A DNA stretch of 42,049 nucleotides. Origin: Methylobacterium segetis. Its GTDB lineage: Bacteria; Pseudomonadota; Alphaproteobacteria; Rhizobiales; Beijerinckiaceae. The notes beneath the pieces are model-generated. The model saw only the letters and a program-made list of their open reading frames with translations, was not told the DNA's origin and did not search any database. Position 1 is the stretch's first letter. The number at the start of each line of letters is the position of its first letter. The DNA lies in NCBI RefSeq assembly GCF_004348265.1, contig NZ_SMNT01000036.1:1-42049 (forward strand), in the 5' to 3' direction. The position numbers were made by a program, and so were the translations under genes. Shown here piece after piece: positions 15,738 to 28,221 of the stretch.

Positions 15738-17984
15738 TCAGCGCCCGAAACGCTCGAATTTCGGGAAGCTGCGGGTCATCAGCGTGCCGGCCTCGGCCCG
15801 GTGGCCCATCCACTTCTCCAGAACCTGCGCGTTGGCGAGCCGCGCCTGACCCGATCCGTCCCGCCAGGGCAGGCCCTCCGCGAGCGTGAAGATGCAGGCA
15901 TCCGTGAGGCTTGCCGCCCGGCAGCGCTGAAGGCGCACGCCCTTGCCGCGGGCGAGTTCCGGCAATTCCGAGACGGGGAACACGAGGAGCAGCTTGTCCG
16001 AGGAGCAGACCGCGACGTGGTCGCCCTCGCCCGCCGGCACCAGCACGGCGGCCACCGCCGCGCCGTCGAGGCCGAGGATGCCCTTCCCCTTGCGGGTGTT
16101 GGCGACGAGCGCGTCCGCCGGCGCCAGGAAGCCGCGCCCGTCCGAGCCCGCGATCAGGAGCCGGCTGCCGGCCTGATAGGGCAGCGCGGCCACGATTTCG
16201 GTGCCGTCATCGAGATCGACCATGAGGCGGATCGGGTCGCCGAAGCCGCGCCCGCCCGGCAGCTTCGAGGCTTCGAGGGTGAAGACCTTGCCGTTGGAGG
16301 CGAGCACCAAGATCTTGGCCGTCGTCTCGGTGGGGAAGCCGATCTTGAGGCTGTCGTCGCCCTTGAAGGCGATGCCGGAGAGGTCGGCGACGTGGCCCTT
16401 GAGCGCGCGCACCCAACCCTTCTGCGAGACGATCACGGTGACCGGCTCGCGCTCGACCATCGCGGCCGTGAAGTCGATGCCGGCGGTATCCGGCGGGTTC
16501 TCCAGGGTGGTGCGGCGGGCGCCGAGCTTGGTTTCCGGTCCGAAGGTCTTCTTCACCGCCCGGATCTGCTGGGTGATCGTCTTCCACTGGAGCGGCTCGG
16601 AGGCGAGGAGCGCATCGAGCCCCTCCTTCTCGGTCGTGAGCGATTCGAGCTCGCGCTTCAGCTCCATCTCCTCGAGCTTGCGCAGGGAGCGCAGGCGCGT
16701 GTCGAGGATGGCGTTCGCCTGGATCTCGGTCAGCGTGAAGCGGGCGATCAGGGCCTGCTTCGGCTCGTCCTCCTCGCGGATGATGCGGATCACCTCGTCG
16801 AGATCGAGATAGACGATGAGCAACCCGCCCAGGATCTCGAGCCGCCGCTCGATCTGGCCGAGGCGGAAGCGCGAGCGGCGCTGGAGCACGACCCGGCGAT
16901 GGCCGAGCCACTCGCGCAGGGCCTCGGCAAGGCCGATCACCCGCGGCACCTGCCCGCCGACGAGGACGTTCATGTTGAGCGGGATGCGCGCCTCGAGCTC
17001 CGAGAGGCGGAACAGCGATTCCATCAGCACGACCGGATCGACGCTGCGGGAGCGCGGCTCCAGCACGACGCGGACGTCCTCGGCCGATTCGTCGCGCACG
17101 TCGGCGAGCAGCGGGAGCTTGCGCTCCTGCAGCAGCTCCGCGAGCTTCTCGATCAGCCGCGCCTTCGGCACGCCGTAGGGAATCTCGGTGACGACGATGT
17201 TCCAGGTGCCGCGGCCGAGATCCTCCTTCGCCCAGCGGGCGCGAACGCGGAAGGCGCCGCGGCCGGTGCGATAGGCCTCGGTGATGGCCTGCGCCGAATC
17301 GATCAGGATGCCGCCCGTTGGGAAATCCGGCCCCTTCACGAAGCTGTTGAGCTGCTCCGAGGTCGCCGCCGGGTGGCTGATTAGGTAGAGCGCCGCGTCG
17401 CAGAGCTCGGCGGCATTGTGGGGCGGGATCGAGGTCGCCATGCCGACCGCGATGCCCTGGCTGCCGTTGGCGAGGAGGTTCGGGAAGGCCGCAGGCAGGA
17501 CCGAGGGCTCCTCCTTCTCACCGTTGTAGGAGGGCCGGAAATCGACCGTGTCCTCGTCGATCCCGTCGAGGAGCAGGCGCGCCACCTCGGTCAGCCGCGC
17601 CTCGGTGTAGCGGTAGGCGGCCGGCCCGTCGCCGTCGATGTTGCCGAAATTGCCCTGGCCGTCGACGAGCGGGTAGCGCTGCGCGAAATCCTGCGAGAGG
17701 CGAACCAGCGCGTCGTAGATCGCCTGGTCGCCGTGCGGGTGGAAATCGCCCATCACGTCGCCGACGATCTTGGCGCATTTCTTGTGCACCGTGTTCGGGT
17801 CGAGGCGGAGCAGGCGCATGCCGTAGAGGATGCGCCGGTGCACCGGCTTCAGGCCGTCGCGGGCATCGGGCAGGGCCCGGTGCATGATGGTCGAGAGGGC
17901 GTAGGCGAGGTAGCGCTCTTCCAGCGCGGTCTTCAGCTCGACGCTCTCGACATCGCCGGTCGGCGGCTCGAAGGGCTGTCCCAT
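15738..17984 (-). CDS. parC: DNA topoisomerase IV subunit A
   Basis: ParC cleaves and rejoins DNA to decatenate replicated chromosomes, with ParE as ATPase partner. The 748-residue protein has the conserved [13 protein letters not shown] near 42-54 and the catalytic tyrosine Y126 in A-Y-R-Y-T-E-A-R-L. Beyond residue 500 it has a beta-pinwheel C-terminal domain that lacks the full GyrA-box, which favours ParC over GyrA. The length matches alphaproteobacterial ParC. GGAG is located six bases before the ATG. A perfect LexA-box motif lies in the 49-bp gap upstream, so induction by DNA damage is possible. Confidence 0.93.
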   Translation of the reverse strand: MGQPFEPPTGDVESVELKTALEERYLAYALSTIMHRALPDARDGLKPVHRRILYGMRLLRLDPNTVHKKCAKIVGDVMGDFHPHGDQAIYDALVRLSQDFAQRYPLVDGQGNFGNIDGDGPAAYRYTEARLTEVARLLLDGIDEDTVDFRPSYNGEKEEPSVLPAAFPNLLANGSQGIAVGMATSIPPHNAAELCDAALYLISHPAATSEQLNSFVKGPDFPTGGILIDSAQAITEAYRTGRGAFRVRARWAKEDLGRGTWNIVVTEIPYGVPKARLIEKLAELLQERKLPLLADVRDESAEDVRVVLEPRSRSVDPVVLMESLFRLSELEARIPLNMNVLVGGQVPRVIGLAEALREWLGHRRVVLQRRSRFRLGQIERRLEILGGLLIVYLDLDEVIRIIREEDEPKQALIARFTLTEIQANAILDTRLRSLRKLEEMELKRELESLTTEKEGLDALLASEPLQWKTITQQIRAVKKTFGPETKLGARRTTLENPPDTAGIDFTAAMVEREPVTVIVSQKGWVRALKGHVADLSGIAFKGDDSLKIGFPTETTAKILVLASNGKVFTLEASKLPGGRGFGDPIRLMVDLDDGTEIVAALPYQAGSRLLIAGSDGRGFLAPADALVANTRKGKGILGLDGAAVAAVLVPAGEGDHVAVCSSDKLLLVFPVSELPELARGKGVRLQRCRAASLTDACIFTLAEGLPWRDGSGQARLANAQVLEKWMGHRAEAGTLMTRSFPKFERFGR

Positions 17985-18014
17985 GAAAGCTCCGAAGGGA
18001 ATCGCTCAAAAAAA

Positions 18015-18029
18015 GAACATAACACGAAC
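18015..18029. promoter_or_regulatory. LexA (SOS) box motif upstream of parC
   Basis: GAACATAACACGAAC is an exact GAAC-N7-GAAC, the direct-repeat LexA site of Alphaproteobacteria. It lies in the recO-parC gap, 30 bp before the parC ATG and just past the recO stop. Regulation is inferred, not shown. Confidence 0.5.
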
Positions 18030-18033
18030 AGGC

Positions 18034-18765
18034 TCACGCGGACGCGAGACCGAGTGCGACGAATCGCGTCCGCTCCTCGGGAACCGCGAGTCCGCGTGGC
18101 TCCCAGAGGTGGCGGGCCAGAAAATACCCCGTCAAGGTAAATCCCTGGCGAACGTCCTCCGGCCCGGGCACCCGGTTGGCACCGGAGCGCTCGCCGAGGA
18201 AGGCCGGCAGGGGCAGCAGGCGGTCGCGGTAGGGCTCGCCAGCCGAGGCGCTCACCGCGCGCCCCGTCTTCGGCGAGACGTAGATCAGGGCGTCGTTGCC
18301 GCCGGTCGCCGCGCAGGCGTCTAGATCGAGACCGAAGCCCAGTTCGGCGAGCACCGCGAGCTCGAAGCGCACCATGAGCGCGGAGGCGATCGCCTTGTCG
18401 TCGAGGTGGTCGATCAGCACCTGCGACGCCTCGTAGAGCGCCGGGTGCGGGTCGCGCTCCGGCAGAAGCCGCAGCAGGCCCGCCATGTGGTTGACGCCGT
18501 AGAGGGCGAGGCCCGAACCGATCAGGCGGGAGGCGACGAGGTCGAGCGGCTCGACCGCGTAGGAGCCGAGGCCCTCGTCGATGCGGGCGCGCCAGCTCAC
18601 GCGGATGCGGTTGCCGGGCTGAAGAACGGGCTGCATCCGGCGCGAGCGGCCGCCGTGGACGAGCCCGAGATGGCGCCCGTGGCCGGCCGTCATCGCCTCT
18701 AGGATCACCCCCGTTTCGCCGTGCCGGCGCAGGCCGATCACGAAGGCGTCGTCGCTCCACTGCAT
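18034..18765 (-). CDS. recO: DNA repair protein RecO
   Basis: RecO loads RecA on SSB-coated single-stranded DNA in the RecFOR pathway. The 243-residue product starts with the OB-fold: [20 protein letters not shown], then [11 protein letters not shown]. It continues with the helical domain containing [15 protein letters not shown]. Frames further upstream are open, but M-Q-W-S-D-D at 18765 is the family start. It lies upstream of parC on the same strand with a 49-bp gap. Confidence 0.92.
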   Translation of the reverse strand: MQWSDDAFVIGLRRHGETGVILEAMTAGHGRHLGLVHGGRSRRMQPVLQPGNRIRVSWRARIDEGLGSYAVEPLDLVASRLIGSGLALYGVNHMAGLLRLLPERDPHPALYEASQVLIDHLDDKAIASALMVRFELAVLAELGFGLDLDACAATGGNDALIYVSPKTGRAVSASAGEPYRDRLLPLPAFLGERSGANRVPGPEDVRQGFTLTGYFLARHLWEPRGLAVPEERTRFVALGLASA

Positions 18766-18868
18766 GGACGATAGATAAGCATCCGGGCGCGGAAATGTGA
18801 GCGCCGGACCCGGCTTGATGATTGCCCCAGCAACGGTATCGTCGCATCCCGCCCGGAGGCGAACGCCC

Positions 18869-19291
18869 GTGATTCTCAGCCGACCCGCCGCCCGCTTCGG
18901 GGCTGCCCTGGCGATCTTCTGGGGTGCCGGCTGCACGGGCGCGTCGACACCGCCGATCGCCGCGACCGAGGCCGTGCCAATGGGCTTCAAGGAGCGCATC
19001 GCCGCGCTGGCGCTCCGCCAAGTGCAGTTCGGCGCCGTCTCGGTCCTGCCCGTCTCCTTCGAGAAGAGCCGCATCGCTGGCCCCTTCGAGGATGGCGGGC
19101 GCACACTCTACTGCGTGTCGAGCCGGATGCGGGGGCGCAGCCTGTTCGGCACCGAGCGCGCGAAGGTCGTGATCCGGGAGGAAATCGGCACCGAGGCGCT
19201 CAGCGTCGTGCGGGACGAGCCGGAAGTCTGCGAGGGTCACCGCTCGGTGCCTTTCCCCGAACTCGAAGCCTACGCCGCCCGGCGGAGCTGA
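18869..19291 (+). CDS. Small predicted lipoprotein, unknown function
   Basis: No family is recognised. The 140-residue product starts at GTG with GGAGG (18855-18859) nine bases upstream, the best ribosome-binding site in this stretch. Its N-terminus is an apparent lipoprotein signal: Arg residues, a hydrophobic core [10 protein letters not shown] and a lipobox-like W-G-A-G-C with Cys at about residue 22. The rest is mixed alpha/beta with two further cysteines (T-L-Y-C-V-S and P-E-V-C-E) that may pair in the periplasm. It is divergent from recO and followed after 43 bp by chaC on the same strand. Confidence 0.7.
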   Translation: MILSRPAARFGAALAIFWGAGCTGASTPPIAATEAVPMGFKERIAALALRQVQFGAVSVLPVSFEKSRIAGPFEDGGRTLYCVSSRMRGRSLFGTERAKVVIREEIGTEALSVVRDEPEVCEGHRSVPFPELEAYAARRS

Positions 19292-19334
19292 GCCCGGGCT
19301 TGATCCGGCGCCGCGGCGATGGTCCCCTCAGCCC

Positions 19335-20021
19335 ATGCCCGCCGCCAACCTCGCCCTCACCCTCGACTTGATCGCCCGAGCCCATCCGGAACCCGTCGCG
19401 GACGACGCGACCGCGCTCCACCTCCTCACCGACGACGAGTTGCGGCCCGGCCTCGCGACAGCCCTGTCGGGCAAGCCTGGCTCCGCCGACGAGATCTGGG
19501 TCTTCGCCTACGGCTCGCTGATGTGGCAGCCGGAATTTACGGTGGCGGAGCGCCGCCTCGGGCTGGTGCGCGGCTTCCATCGCCGCTTCTGCCTGCTGCA
19601 GCGGCGCTTCCGCGGCACGGTCGAGCGGCCGGGCTTCGTGCTGGCGCTCGACCGGGGCGGCACCTGCAAGGGCGTCGCCTTCCGCCTCTCGGGCGCGGAC
19701 CCGATGACAACGCTCATGCCGGTCTGGCGCCGGGAGATGAAGGGCAACGGCTACGAAGCCCGCTGGCTGCCCGTCGAGAAGGAAGCCGGCACCGTCCACG
19801 CGCTGACCTTCATCGTGAACCGCCTCGGCGACCGCTACGCGGGCCGGCTGAGCGAGCCCGAGATCGCCGACAAGATCGCGGCGGCCTGCGGGCATCTCGG
19901 CCCCAGCGCGGAATACCTGCTGCGCACCGTCCAGGCCTGCGCCGAGCTCGGAATCCGCGACCGCCACCTGACGCGGCTGCAGGCGCTGGTGGCGGAGCGG
20001 CTGCGCACGTGTGATGTCTGA
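19335..20021 (+). CDS. chaC: ChaC-type gamma-glutamylcyclotransferase
   Basis: ChaC enzymes cleave glutathione to 5-oxoproline and Cys-Gly in the cytoplasm. The 228-residue product has the substrate-binding loop V-F-A-Y-G-S-L-M-W (residues 56-64) and a Glu (E134, W-R-R-E-M) in the position expected of the general base. The Y-L-L-R-T-V segment towards the C-terminus also fits bacterial ChaC. About 50 residues precede the domain, as in other alphaproteobacterial members. Alternative functions are unlikely. Confidence 0.9.
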   Translation: MPAANLALTLDLIARAHPEPVADDATALHLLTDDELRPGLATALSGKPGSADEIWVFAYGSLMWQPEFTVAERRLGLVRGFHRRFCLLQRRFRGTVERPGFVLALDRGGTCKGVAFRLSGADPMTTLMPVWRREMKGNGYEARWLPVEKEAGTVHALTFIVNRLGDRYAGRLSEPEIADKIAAACGHLGPSAEYLLRTVQACAELGIRDRHLTRLQALVAERLRTCDV

Positions 20022-20084
20022 TCCAACGGATCTCGCAGCCGCCGCGAACGGCAGCCCCGACGCCGGTGGATGGGCGCGGGTCCC

Positions 20085-20194
20085 CTCCCCCGACGGGGAG
20101 CGGGACAGGGCGAGGGATGGAGGGGCATCCGGAGAGATCGCACCCCTCGCACCGTCCGCATCCGGCGGACTCGACCTCTCCGCAACGGGAGAGG
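20085..20194. repeat. Intergenic element flanked by two GC hairpins
   Basis: The chaC-dnaE gap holds CTCCCC-CGAC-GGGGAG (20085-20100) and CCTCTCC-N6-GGAGAGG (20175-20194), separated by about 75 bp. Similar hairpins recur at 30408-30431 and 38508-38613, so this looks like a dispersed non-coding repeat family of the genome. The gap has no supported ORF. Confidence 0.55.
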
Positions 20195-20247
20195 CGGGCG
20201 GCCGCGTCCGCATCTGACTGCGGCAGCGACGTCGAACAGGATTCCGC

Positions 20248-23799
<3,552 letters not shown>

Positions 23800-24003
23800 G
23801 ACCGACCTTGTTCGTGGTCGGCCAGGATTCCGGCTCGGGCTTAAGGTGTCATCCGCAAAGGCGATGCTCGCCGCAGATGTCCACCGCCATGTGCCCTGCC
23901 GGCATCACCGGGGGCGCCCTGCCGCCCGAAACCGCACCCTTGCCGCGCTTTCCTGTGGGCGGCACCCGCCGGGCGGGAACTTTTCGCGAACGGGAGGGCA
24001 CCG

Positions 24004-24120
24004 TTAATGGAGCGGGGCCAATGCTACGGCCCAGAGCGCCACCGCGCTCGACAGGAGACCGAAGGCCGTGAACTCGATGAACCCCGTCAGGACGTTCCGC
24101 TTCGTGCTCATCGCTCGCAT
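24004..24120 (-). CDS. 38-residue membrane peptide, candidate SOS-induced
   Basis: This is a small ORF (ATG at 24120, TAA at 24004-24006) not recognised as any named family. The N-terminus is basic (R2, K7, R8); residues 17-37 form one continuous hydrophobic helix with a central Trp (W30), ending L-A-P-L-H, so it should insert with its N-terminus in the cytoplasm. AAGGAGG is placed five bases before the ATG, an ideal ribosome-binding site. A second in-frame ATG lies at 24111. The promoter carries a perfect LexA box (24150-24164). A tiny single-pass peptide under LexA recalls Caulobacter SidA (29 residues, a division inhibitor), but I claim only the resemblance in architecture. Confidence 0.68.
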   Translation of the reverse strand: MRAMSTKRNVLTGFIEFTAFGLLSSAVALWAVALAPLH

Positions 24121-24145
24121 CTGCGCCTCCTTCTGATAGGCGCAG
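24121..24145 (-). promoter_or_regulatory. 5' UTR stem-loop containing the Shine-Dalgarno
   Basis: On the minus strand CTGCGCC and GGCGCAG form a perfect 7-bp stem with an 11-base loop, directly abutting the ATG of the 38-residue peptide. The AAGGAGG ribosome-binding site is partly in the loop and partly in the stem, so folding could limit translation. Confidence 0.5.
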
Positions 24146-24172
24146 TTTTGTTCCTGTTTTGTTCTATGTAAA
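24144..24172 (-). promoter_or_regulatory. Promoter with embedded LexA box
   Basis: Minus strand: -35-like TTTACA (24167-24172), a 17-base spacer (24150-24166) and -10-like AAAACT (24144-24149). The spacer contains GAACAAAACAGGAAC (24150-24164), an exact GAAC-N7-GAAC. A repressor bound there would block polymerase. The -10 match is weak. Confidence 0.6.
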
Positions 24173-24256
24173 GCGGGGATAGTGGGAAGACCCGCGCGCT
24201 GGTTAGCGCGGGGTAAACGACCGACGCTCGGCCCAGTGGCCGCGGGGCCCGTCGCG

Positions 24257-24970
24257 TCAGGCCAGTTGCTCGATCAGCCCGTCGCGGATCGTGACCCGCC
24301 GGTCCATGCGGGCGGCGAGGTCGAGGTTGTGGGTGGCGATCAGCGCGGCGAGGCCGGAGGCCCGCACCAGCGCGGTCAGGATCGAGAAGACGTGGTCGGC
24401 CGTATGGGGATCGAGGTTGCCGGTCGGCTCGTCGGCCAGCAGCAGCCGCGGGCCATTGGCGACCGCGCGCGCGATGGCGACGCGCTGCTGCTCGCCGCCC
24501 GAGAGCTCGGCCGGGCGGTGCTGCAGGCGGTCCTTGAGGCCGAGAAAGCTCAGAAGCTCGGCCGCCCGCGTCTTGGCCTCGGCCCGCGACAGGCCGCGGA
24601 TGAGCTGGGGCATCACCACGTTCTCCTGCGCCGAGAACTCGGGCAGCAGGTGGTGGAACTGGTAGACGAAGCCCATCTCCTCGCGGCGCAGGCGCGTGCG
24701 CTCGGCGTCGCCCATCGCGGCGGTGGGCTGGCCGCCGACATAGACCTCGCCGCCATCGGGCTTCTCGAGGAGCCCGGCGACGTGCAGCAGCGTCGACTTG
24801 CCCGCCCCCGAGGGCGCCACCAGGGCGACGAGTTCGCCCGGCCAGATCGCGAGGTCGGCGCCCCGCAGGATCTCGAGTGCGCCCTCGGCTTGAGGGTAGC
24901 GCCGCTCGACGCGGGCGAAGAACAGGGCCGGCACCGGCTGCGCGCCGGCGGGCTCGGGCGTCGTACTCAT
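24257..24970 (-). CDS. lolD: Lipoprotein-releasing ABC transporter ATPase LolD
   Basis: LolD drives release of outer-membrane lipoproteins from the inner membrane to LolA. The 237-residue protein has Walker [10 protein letters not shown] (about 54-62), the signature [14 protein letters not shown] and Walker [13 protein letters not shown]. The Q-F-H-H-L-L-P-E-F motif is typical of the LolD/MacB group. It lies 21 bp after lolC, with GAGGGG before the ATG. Confidence 0.94.
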   Translation of the reverse strand: MSTTPEPAGAQPVPALFFARVERRYPQAEGALEILRGADLAIWPGELVALVAPSGAGKSTLLHVAGLLEKPDGGEVYVGGQPTAAMGDAERTRLRREEMGFVYQFHHLLPEFSAQENVVMPQLIRGLSRAEAKTRAAELLSFLGLKDRLQHRPAELSGGEQQRVAIARAVANGPRLLLADEPTGNLDPHTADHVFSILTALVRASGLAALIATHNLDLAARMDRRVTIRDGLIEQLA

Positions 24971-24991
24971 GAGCGTGACCCCTCTTGCGCC

Positions 24992-26299
24992 TCAGCCGTA
25001 CCGCAACGCCTGGACCGGATCGAGCCGGGCGGCGCGCCAGGAGGGATAGAGCGTCGCGACGAGCGACAGCAGGAACGCGGTGACGACCACCACCGTGATC
25101 TCCGTGGCGTTCATCTGGGCCGGAATCTCGGCGAGGAAGCGCACGGTCGGGTCCCAGGCGGATGGGAAGAGGAAGCGCTGGATCGGCTTGATGTTGAGCG
25201 TGATCAGGATGCCGAGCCCGAGACCCGACAGCGTGCCCACGAGGCCGATCAGCGCGCCGTTGATCAGGAACACGCGCATCACGGTGCCGGGCGTCGCCCC
25301 CATGGTCCGGAGGATCGCGATGTCGCTCGACTTGTCGCGCACGAGCAGGATCAGGCCGGAGATGATGTTGAGGGTCGCCACCACCACGATCAGGCTGAGG
25401 ATCAGGAACATCACGTTCCGCTCGACCTCCAGCGCGCCGAAGAAGGTGCGGTTTCGCTGGCGCCAGTCGGTCAGGAGCACGGGGCGCTCGGCCGCCATCT
25501 CCAGGGGCTCGCGCATCTCGGCCACCGCGTCGGCGTTGTCGAGGTAGATCTCGATCAGGCTGACGTCGCCCTCCCGGTTGAAGAAGGCCTGCGACTCGGT
25601 GAGCGGCATGAAGACGAAGGTCGCGTCGAACTCGGTCATGCCGATCTCGAACACCGCCTTGACGGTGTAGGCCTTGGTGCGCGGCGCCGTGCCGAAGGGC
25701 GTGGTCGCGCCCTTGGGGGTCGAGAGGGTGATTTGGTCGCCCGCCTGGAGACCGAGGGATTCGGCGAGGCGCCGGCCGATCGCGACCCCCGCCCCGTCGT
25801 CGAACCCGTTGAGGGTGCCGCTGCGCAGGTTCTTGGAGATCGCGGCGATGCCGTCGAGGTCCTGCTCGCGCACGCCGCGCACCAGCACGCCGCTGCCCCC
25901 GTAGGGCGAAGAGGCGAAAGCCTGCCCCTCGACGAGGGGAATGGCCGCGCGCACGCCCGCGACCTTCGAGAGGCGGTCCGAGAGATCCGTGTAGTCGGTG
26001 AACAGCTTGTCGATGGGCGTGACGAAGACGTGGCCGTTAATGCCCACGATCTTCGAGAGGAGTTCCGCCCGGAAGCCGTTCATCACCGAGAGCACGATGA
26101 TCAGCGTCGCGACGCCGAGCGCGATGCCGAGCACCGAGAAGAAGGCGACCACAGAGACGCCGCCGCCCCGCCGGCGCGCGCGCAGGTAGCGGCCGGCGAT
26201 GATCCACTCGAAGGGCGCGAAGGGCGCCGTCGAGCCGGCGCGCAAGCTGGCGCCGACGCCCCGCACCCGCTCTCCCAATCTCCCCGCGAGCCCCGACAT
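24992..26299 (-). CDS. lolC: Lipoprotein-releasing system permease LolC/LolE
   Basis: This is the membrane subunit partner of LolD. The 435-residue protein has one N-terminal TM segment (about 45-70), a large periplasmic domain, and three C-terminal TM segments around I-L-S-L-I-V-V-V-A-T-L-N-I and L-I-G-L-V-G-T-L-S-G-L. The F-E-W-I-I-A-x-R-Y-L near the N-terminus is the family signature. Alphaproteobacteria use one permease gene as homodimer in place of LolC plus LolE, which fits the single copy here. It starts seven bases after the proS stop. Confidence 0.93.
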   Translation of the reverse strand: MSGLAGRLGERVRGVGASLRAGSTAPFAPFEWIIAGRYLRARRRGGGVSVVAFFSVLGIALGVATLIIVLSVMNGFRAELLSKIVGINGHVFVTPIDKLFTDYTDLSDRLSKVAGVRAAIPLVEGQAFASSPYGGSGVLVRGVREQDLDGIAAISKNLRSGTLNGFDDGAGVAIGRRLAESLGLQAGDQITLSTPKGATTPFGTAPRTKAYTVKAVFEIGMTEFDATFVFMPLTESQAFFNREGDVSLIEIYLDNADAVAEMREPLEMAAERPVLLTDWRQRNRTFFGALEVERNVMFLILSLIVVVATLNIISGLILLVRDKSSDIAILRTMGATPGTVMRVFLINGALIGLVGTLSGLGLGILITLNIKPIQRFLFPSAWDPTVRFLAEIPAQMNATEITVVVVTAFLLSLVATLYPSWRAARLDPVQALRYG

Positions 26300-26306
26300 C
26301 GCGGCC

Positions 26307-27632
26307 TCAGATCCGCTTCAGCCGGGCGAGGAGATCGACCGGCGCCAGCGTCTCGCGCTCGCCCGTCGCGCGGCGCTTCAGCTCGACCCTGCCCTCGGCG
26401 AGCCCCTTCGGCCCGACGATGACCTGCCAGGGCAGGCCGATCAGGTCGGCGGTGGCGAACTTGGCGCCCGGCCGCTCGTCGCGGTCGTCGTAGAGCACGC
26501 TCATCCCGGCGGCCTCGAGCTGGGCCTGGATCTCCGCGCAGGCGCCGTCGGTGGCGGCATCACCCACCTTCAGGTTGATGAGGGCCACGTCGAAGGGCGC
26601 GACCGCGTCCGGCCAGACGATGCCGGCCTCGTCGTGGCTCGCCTCGATGATCGCGGCGACGAGGCGGCTCGGCCCGATCCCGTAGGAGCCCATGTGCACC
26701 GGCCGCTCGATGCCGTCGGGGCCCGTCACCTTGGCGCCCATCGGCTCGGAATACTTGGTGCCGAAGTAGAAGATGTGCCCGACCTCGATGCCGCGGGCCG
26801 AGAGGCGGCTCGCCTCCGGCACCTCGGCGAAGGCGTCGGGCTCGTGCATCTCGTCGGTCGCCGCGTAGTGCGAGGTCCAGGCATCCACGATCCCCTGCAG
26901 GCCGGGGACGTCCTCGAAGTCGGTCGTGGCCGGCGGGATCTCGAAATCGAGATAGGCGCGGTCGCAGAAGACCTCGCTCTCGCCGGTGCTCGCCAGGATG
27001 ATGAACTCGTGGCTGAGGTCGCCGCCGATCGGCCCCGTATCGGCCCGCATCGGGATCGCCTTGAGGCCGAGCCCGGCGAAGGTGCGCAGATACGCCACGA
27101 ACATGCGGTTGTAGGCGTGGCGCGCGCCGGCCTGGTCGAGGTCGAACGAGTAGGCGTCCTTCATCAGGAACTCGCGCGAGCGCATGGTGCCGAAGCGCGG
27201 GCGCACCTCGTCGCGGAACTTCCAGGAGATCTGGTAGAGGTTCTTCGGCAGGTCCTTGTAGGAGCGCACGCTCGCCCGGAAGATCTCCGTGACCACCTCT
27301 TCGGCGGTGGGACCGTAGAGCATCTCGCGCTCGTGGCGGTCGGTGATGCGGAGCATCTCCTTGCCGTAAGCCTCGTAGCGGCCCGATTCCCGCCAGAGCT
27401 CGGCCGATTGCACGGTCGGCATCAGGAGCTCGACGGCACCGGCCCGGTCCTGCTCCTCCCGGATCACCGCGCAGACCCTGTTCAGGACGCGCAGGCCCAG
27501 CGGCAGCCACGCGTAGATGCCGGCCGATTCCTGACGGACGAGCCCGGCGCGGAGCATCAGCCGGTGCGAGACGATCTCGGCTTCCTTCGGCGTCTCGCGC
27601 AGGGTGGGCAGGAAATAGCGGGAAAGGCGCAT
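26307..27632 (-). CDS. proS: Prolyl-tRNA synthetase, short alphaproteobacterial type
   Basis: ProRS charges tRNA-Pro. The product is 441 residues from [11 protein letters not shown], against about 570 for the E. coli enzyme, because the editing domain (INS) between motifs 2 and 3 is missing, as usual in this class. Class II motifs are visible: [26 protein letters not shown] (motif 2) and G-S-Y-G-I-G-P-S-R (motif 3). A C-terminal anticodon-binding domain follows. The frame remains open 120 codons upstream, but that part is not protein-like. Confidence 0.95.
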   Translation of the reverse strand: MRLSRYFLPTLRETPKEAEIVSHRLMLRAGLVRQESAGIYAWLPLGLRVLNRVCAVIREEQDRAGAVELLMPTVQSAELWRESGRYEAYGKEMLRITDRHEREMLYGPTAEEVVTEIFRASVRSYKDLPKNLYQISWKFRDEVRPRFGTMRSREFLMKDAYSFDLDQAGARHAYNRMFVAYLRTFAGLGLKAIPMRADTGPIGGDLSHEFIILASTGESEVFCDRAYLDFEIPPATTDFEDVPGLQGIVDAWTSHYAATDEMHEPDAFAEVPEASRLSARGIEVGHIFYFGTKYSEPMGAKVTGPDGIERPVHMGSYGIGPSRLVAAIIEASHDEAGIVWPDAVAPFDVALINLKVGDAATDGACAEIQAQLEAAGMSVLYDDRDERPGAKFATADLIGLPWQVIVGPKGLAEGRVELKRRATGERETLAPVDLLARLKRI

Positions 27633-27869
27633 GGGGAGCCTAAAGTCGTGGTCGGATGCTGGCTGGCCGGGGGTGTCCGCGGCGCGCCGGGGCACACAAC
27701 ACATTGCATCGGGAAAACACAAGCGCCGCAGACGCCTGCACCGGCTGCCCGCCACGACGGCGCGGGCGGCCCCGGTCCGGCATCGGTCCCCCTTCGCGAT
27801 CTTGAACGTCGCGTCGGGACGGTTTGCCGCATCGTCGGCAAAAAAACGCAGATTTCTGCTCCAGACCCC

Positions 27870-27898
27870 GTGACAGGGCGAAATCTTATTCCTATAAG
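27870..27898 (+). promoter_or_regulatory. Orphan + strand sigma-70-like promoter
   Basis: GTGACA (27870-27875; five of six to TTGACA), a 17-base spacer and TATAAG (27893-27898) form one of the best promoter matches in the window. It points into a region with no recognised gene. CTTATTCCTATAAG (27885-27898) around the -10 is palindromic and could be an operator. Confidence 0.55.
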
Positions 27899-27904
27899 CG
27901 TGCC

Positions 27905-28050
27905 GCGATGGTCGCGCAGCCGTCCAGAGGCAGCGCACGGTCCGAGTCTTGGGAGGAACATTCAGCCGCCACGCAGGCAATGCGTAGGACAATTCAAGGC
28001 TGAGACGAGCAACAGCTCTTCAAGCAAGGCGTAACGCCTTGCTTTTTTGT
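27905..28050 (+). ncRNA. Predicted small transcript of unknown class
   Basis: A transcript of about 145 nt is bounded by the promoter at 27870-27898 and the terminator at 28022-28054; the 5' end is estimated. It may be a small RNA. Two peptides are possible but not convincing: an ATG at 27908 (31 residues, leaderless), or a 24-residue ORF from an ATT at 27961 preceded by GGGAGG, whose TAA falls in the terminator loop. It does not match 4.5S, 6S or tmRNA features that I know. Confidence 0.5.
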
Positions 28051-28054
28051 TTTT
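28022..28054 (+). terminator. Strong intrinsic terminator
   Basis: Arms AAGCAAGGCG and CGCCTTGCTT (10 bp, perfect) enclose the loop TAA and are followed by TTTT-G-TTTTT. In orientation it can only end a + strand transcript. No + strand CDS precedes it. Confidence 0.9.
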
Positions 28055-28221
28055 CCGGGACCCGCCATCCAGCCTGCCGGCCTGACCGGCCCATCCTTTA
28101 TGCTTGCATCCGAGTGGCCACCGCGATTTCAGCGGGAGAGCCCGCAGATCCGCGAGCGATCGACGGACAGTCTCACCCGGATCCTGCGCGCGGGGCGAGG
28201 GACTGGAGCGGGCCGCTTCCG

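Larger units (their letters stand above)
27633..28221. other. Large gap between proS and the sugar carrier gene
   Basis: This 589-bp stretch, the longest gene-free region of the window, should carry the proS promoter on the minus strand, which I cannot place. It also has a hairpin TTTGCCG-N6-CGGCAAA (27823-27842), a + strand promoter (27870-27898), a predicted RNA and its terminator (28022-28054). I see nothing in 28055-28221. Confidence 0.6.

Noticed and set aside
17712..17726. ParC quinolone-region residues (G-D-Q-A-I-Y) unlike the E. coli Ser-x-x-x-Glu pattern
   Set aside because: Differences here are common among Alphaproteobacteria and cannot be read as acquired resistance.
27823..27842. 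Hairpin TTTGCCG-N6-CGGCAAA next to an A/T run, considered as a terminator
   Set aside because: In neither orientation does a T-run follow the 3' arm, so it does not fit an intrinsic terminator.
27961..28034. 24-residue peptide from an ATT codon with GGGAGG upstream
   Set aside because: ATT starts are extremely rare, the codon use is unlike neighbouring genes, and the stop lies in the terminator loop; kept only as an alternative for the small transcript.
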